Both the position numbers and the translations under genes were made by a program. The notes under the pieces were generated by a model. It did no database searches. It was not told the DNA's origin and saw only the letters and a program-made list of their open reading frames with translations. Shown piece by piece: positions 61,321-64,000 of a stretch of 64,000 bases of DNA; the stretch's first letter is position 1, and each line of letters begins with the position of its first letter. The stretch spans positions 930,001 to 994,000 of the forward strand of contig NZ_VTAV01000001.1 of assembly GCF_008180195.1 (NCBI RefSeq), given 5' to 3'. Source of the stretch: Sphingobacterium phlebotomi. Its GTDB lineage: Bacteria; Bacteroidota; Bacteroidia; Sphingobacteriales; Sphingobacteriaceae.

Positions 61321-62775
61321 ATGAAGCTAAGAGAATTATTACATGCGATTCCGGTACAGCAGCTTGAGGGTAACCTCGAAGTGGAGGTGTTGTCGGTATG
61401 CTTCGATTCTCGGAAAATCTCCGCGGGCAGTCTTTTTGTCGCCGTACGAGGGGTGCATACCGATGGGCATTTATACCTCGATAAAGCCATTGAAAATGGG
61501 GCCAAAGTATTGGTGTTGGATACCTTACCCGCGCATTTGCAGGCTGAGGTGACTTACGTGGTTGTGGCAGATACATCTTATGTATTGGGTTTATTAGCTT
61601 CTAATTTTTATGATGACCCGTCCAAAGCATTAAAACTTGTCGGTATTACAGGAACAAACGGTAAGACGACCATTGCCACGTTACTCTTCAACTTATTTGA
61701 AAGCTTAGGATACCATGTAGGATTGCTATCAACGGTGGAGAATAAAATTGGAGATCGTGTTATCGCTGCAACGCATACTACGCCAGATCCAATAGCGCTC
61801 AATATGTTGCTTCGAGAGATGGCTGACGAAGGATGTGATTATTGCTTTATGGAGGTAAGCTCACATGCTGTCGTGCAACAACGTATCGCAGGATTACGCT
61901 TTGCGGGAGGTATATTTTCCAATATAACGCACGATCATTTGGATTTTCATGGTACGTTTGACCATTACATCAAGGCTAAGAAAAAGTTTTTTGATGACTT
62001 GGATAGATTTGCTTTCGCGCTGACCAATATAGATGACCGCAATGGAGCGGTGATGTTGCAAAATACATTTGCCCATAAAAAAACATACGGTTTAAAAAAT
62101 ATGGCGGACTTCAAGGCCAAGATTATCGAAAGCCATCTAGACGGCATGTTGCTACAGGTAGACGGGCATGAAGTATGGGTAAAGCTGGTCGGTGGATTTA
62201 ATGCTTACAATCTGCTGGCGGTTTATGGTGCAGCGATTTTGTTGGAGCAGGAGACGATGAAAGTGTTGACTGCTTTGAGTGACATTGCAGGGGCAGAGGG
62301 CAGGTTTGATGTGGTCCGTTCGGCGAATGGTTTGGTAGGTATTGTAGACTACGCGCATACACCCGATGCCGTAGAGAACGTTCTGTCGACTATCCGGGAA
62401 CTGCGGAAAAGTGGTCAACAGATTATTACGGTGTTAGGCTGCGGCGGCGACCGCGATAAAACCAAACGTCCTGAAATGGCGGGGGTAGCGGTACGTTTGA
62501 GCGATAAAGTTATCATTACATCGGATAATCCGCGGACAGAAGACCCGATGGTAATTATCCATGATATGGAAGCGGGTATAGATTCGAAAGACCGCAAGCA
62601 TGTTTTCACTATTGCGGAGCGTAAGGAAGCAATCCGTGCGGCTTGCCATTTGGCACAAGCAGGCGACATCATATTAGTTGCGGGAAAAGGACACGAGAAA
62701 TACCAGGAGGTTAATGGTGTACGACACCATTTTGACGATAAAGAAATTTTAATAGAAACGTTTAACGAACAATAA
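61321..62775 (+). CDS. murE: UDP-MurNAc-L-Ala-D-Glu:meso-diaminopimelate ligase
   Basis: 484 residues. N-terminal substrate domain (about 1-95, SVCFDSRKISAGSLFVAVRG), ATP-binding GITGTNGKTTIATLLF, MEVSSHAV, the FSNITHDHLDFHG strand-turn, and the C-terminal DNPRTEDP motif, which marks meso-diaminopimelate rather than lysine specificity. The Lys used for carbamoylation follows in the KAKKKFFDDLD region. Adds the third residue of the peptidoglycan stem peptide. Nine bases before mraY. Confidence 0.95.
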   Translation: MKLRELLHAIPVQQLEGNLEVEVLSVCFDSRKISAGSLFVAVRGVHTDGHLYLDKAIENGAKVLVLDTLPAHLQAEVTYVVVADTSYVLGLLASNFYDDPSKALKLVGITGTNGKTTIATLLFNLFESLGYHVGLLSTVENKIGDRVIAATHTTPDPIALNMLLREMADEGCDYCFMEVSSHAVVQQRIAGLRFAGGIFSNITHDHLDFHGTFDHYIKAKKKFFDDLDRFAFALTNIDDRNGAVMLQNTFAHKKTYGLKNMADFKAKIIESHLDGMLLQVDGHEVWVKLVGGFNAYNLLAVYGAAILLEQETMKVLTALSDIAGAEGRFDVVRSANGLVGIVDYAHTPDAVENVLSTIRELRKSGQQIITVLGCGGDRDKTKRPEMAGVAVRLSDKVIITSDNPRTEDPMVIIHDMEAGIDSKDRKHVFTIAERKEAIRAACHLAQAGDIILVAGKGHEKYQEVNGVRHHFDDKEILIETFNEQ

Positions 62776-62784
62776 GAAATACGG

Positions 62785-64000
62785 ATGTTATATTACCTAT
62801 TCAGTTGGCTACAGGAGCACATGCATCTACCAGGAGCGGGATTGTTTCAATACATCTCGTTTAGGACAGCAATGGCGGTTATTGTTTCGTTAATCATTAC
62901 AACAGTTTACGGAAGCCGTCTGATCCGTGCTTTACGCAATAAGCAGGTAGGAGAGACGATCCGTGACTTAGGATTAGCGGGTGAGAAACAAAAAGTAGGT
63001 ACACCGACCATGGGAGGATTGATTATCATCGGTGGGATCTTGGTTCCTACACTGTTATTTGCCAAACTGGATAATATCTACGTTATCATCATGATTATCA
63101 CGACCATTTGGATGGGTACAATTGGTTTCTTAGATGATTACATTAAAGTATTTCGCAAAAATAAAGAAGGACTTGCCGGACGCTTTAAAATTATCGGACA
63201 AGTGGGATTGGGTACCTTGATTGCTATCACGATGTACTTTCATCCTGATATTGTTGCTCGGGAAAAGGTGCAAAATCCGACATCGACAAAAGCGGTGGAG
63301 ATTATGATGGATACCCAAACGGGGGAACGTTACTATGCGGAAAATGTGAAATCCACAAAAACCAATATCCCGTTCTATAAAAATAATGAATTTGATTATG
63401 CCAAAGTGTTGAGTATGTTTGGTTTGAATGGTTACGTAGTCACGTTTGTTGTGTTTTTGATTGTCGTCGTGTTTATTGTTACGGCGGTGTCCAACGGGGC
63501 GAATATCACCGATGGGATAGATGGATTGGCAACGGGAACTTCGGCTATTATCGGTATTACGTTGGCTATTTTGGCTTATGTTTCCGGTAACGTGATTTTC
63601 TCAGATTATCTGAACATTATGTATATCCCCAACTCCGGAGAACTCGTGATTTTTGCGGGAGCTTTTGTAGGCGCCTGTACAGGTTTCTTATGGTATAATG
63701 CCTACCCGGCACAGGTGTTTATGGGGGATACGGGGAGCTTGACCATTGGCGGTATTATCGCGGCATTCGCTATCCTTATCCGGAAAGAACTGTTGATTCC
63801 GATGTTGTGTGGTATTTTCTTGTTAGAAAACCTGTCGGTGATTATGCAGGTGTCCTATTTCAAGTATACGAAGAAAAAATATGGAGAAGGGCGAAGGATA
63901 TTTCTGATGTCTCCTTTGCACCACCACTATCAGAAAAAAGGTTATCATGAATCAAAGATTGTGATGCGATTTTTCATCGTGTCCATTATTCTTGCGATTC
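62785..64000 (+). CDS. mraY: Phospho-MurNAc-pentapeptide transferase (partial, runs off the end)
   Basis: About 405 codons from [19 protein letters not shown], open to the window end, where a Bacteroidota MraY of about 415 residues would nearly finish. Signatures: [33 protein letters not shown] (the Asp-Asp pair binds Mg2+), [34 protein letters not shown] and [20 protein letters not shown] long insertion (about 152-210) between helices, including [17 protein letters not shown], is typical of this phylum. Transfers phospho-MurNAc-pentapeptide to undecaprenyl phosphate, making lipid I. Confidence 0.95.
   Translation, partial: MLYYLFSWLQEHMHLPGAGLFQYISFRTAMAVIVSLIITTVYGSRLIRALRNKQVGETIRDLGLAGEKQKVGTPTMGGLIIIGGILVPTLLFAKLDNIYVIIMIITTIWMGTIGFLDDYIKVFRKNKEGLAGRFKIIGQVGLGTLIAITMYFHPDIVAREKVQNPTSTKAVEIMMDTQTGERYYAENVKSTKTNIPFYKNNEFDYAKVLSMFGLNGYVVTFVVFLIVVVFIVTAVSNGANITDGIDGLATGTSAIIGITLAILAYVSGNVIFSDYLNIMYIPNSGELVIFAGAFVGACTGFLWYNAYPAQVFMGDTGSLTIGGIIAAFAILIRKELLIPMLCGIFLLENLSVIMQVSYFKYTKKKYGEGRRIFLMSPLHHHYQKKGYHESKIVMRFFIVSIILAI

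Overview
The window looks chromosomal and comes from a Bacteroidota bacterium, most likely Sphingobacteriaceae (Sphingobacterium/Pedobacter-like). The grounds are FecI/FecR/SusC/SusD modules, Bacteroidota-type core promoters (TTTG-N19-TAnnTTTG), few Shine-Dalgarno sequences, a sphingolipid-type fatty acid hydroxylase and WG-repeat proteins. Family assignments were made by reading motifs; no database search was run.

Layout. 1-2.5 kb: end of the threonine operon (thrA tail, thrB, thrC). 2.6-9.6 kb: ECF sigma factor, FecR anti-sigma, SusC and SusD, closed by a strong terminator. 9.6-16.5 kb: rRNA methyltransferase, fatty acid hydroxylase facing a KASIII enzyme, ClpS, a TonB-dependent barrel protein and a DUF1080 protein. 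16.5-21.5 kb: HAD nucleotidase, then a tight operon of sensor kinase, regulator, TPR protein, hemE, hemJ and a small barrel protein. 21.5-31.4 kb: calcineurin-like phosphoesterase, DUF72, NlpC/P60 peptidase, a wrecked alcohol dehydrogenase beside a Met-type tRNA, START-like protein, LptF/LptG permease, ribBA, asparaginase, TatD and RlpA.

31.4-46.2 kb is an accessory island of secreted and membrane proteins of unknown role: three giant WG-repeat proteins, several small exported or membrane proteins, and a TPR sensor kinase with a NarL-type regulator. Every gene in it can be reached from five promoters built on three copies of one 24-bp box. The box has TTTT ends that serve as the -33 element, and a -7 octamer lies exactly 19 bp away on each used side. 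Two copies sit between divergent genes and fire both ways. The third heads the operon that encodes the two-component system. This looks like a self-contained regulon and is the main discovery candidate.

46.2-57 kb: FKBP isomerase, NrnA-like DHH phosphoesterase, a large DUF3352-like/propeller protein, DUF423, priA, a lutB-like gene and aspS. 57-64 kb: start of the division and cell wall (dcw) cluster: MraZ operator, mraZ, rsmH, ftsL, ftsI with a PASTA domain, murE and mraY, which runs off the window end.

No CRISPR array, rRNA, insertion sequence, integrase or prophage gene was seen. No gene-free stretch exceeds 300 bases; the longest spacers are described in the promoter entries.
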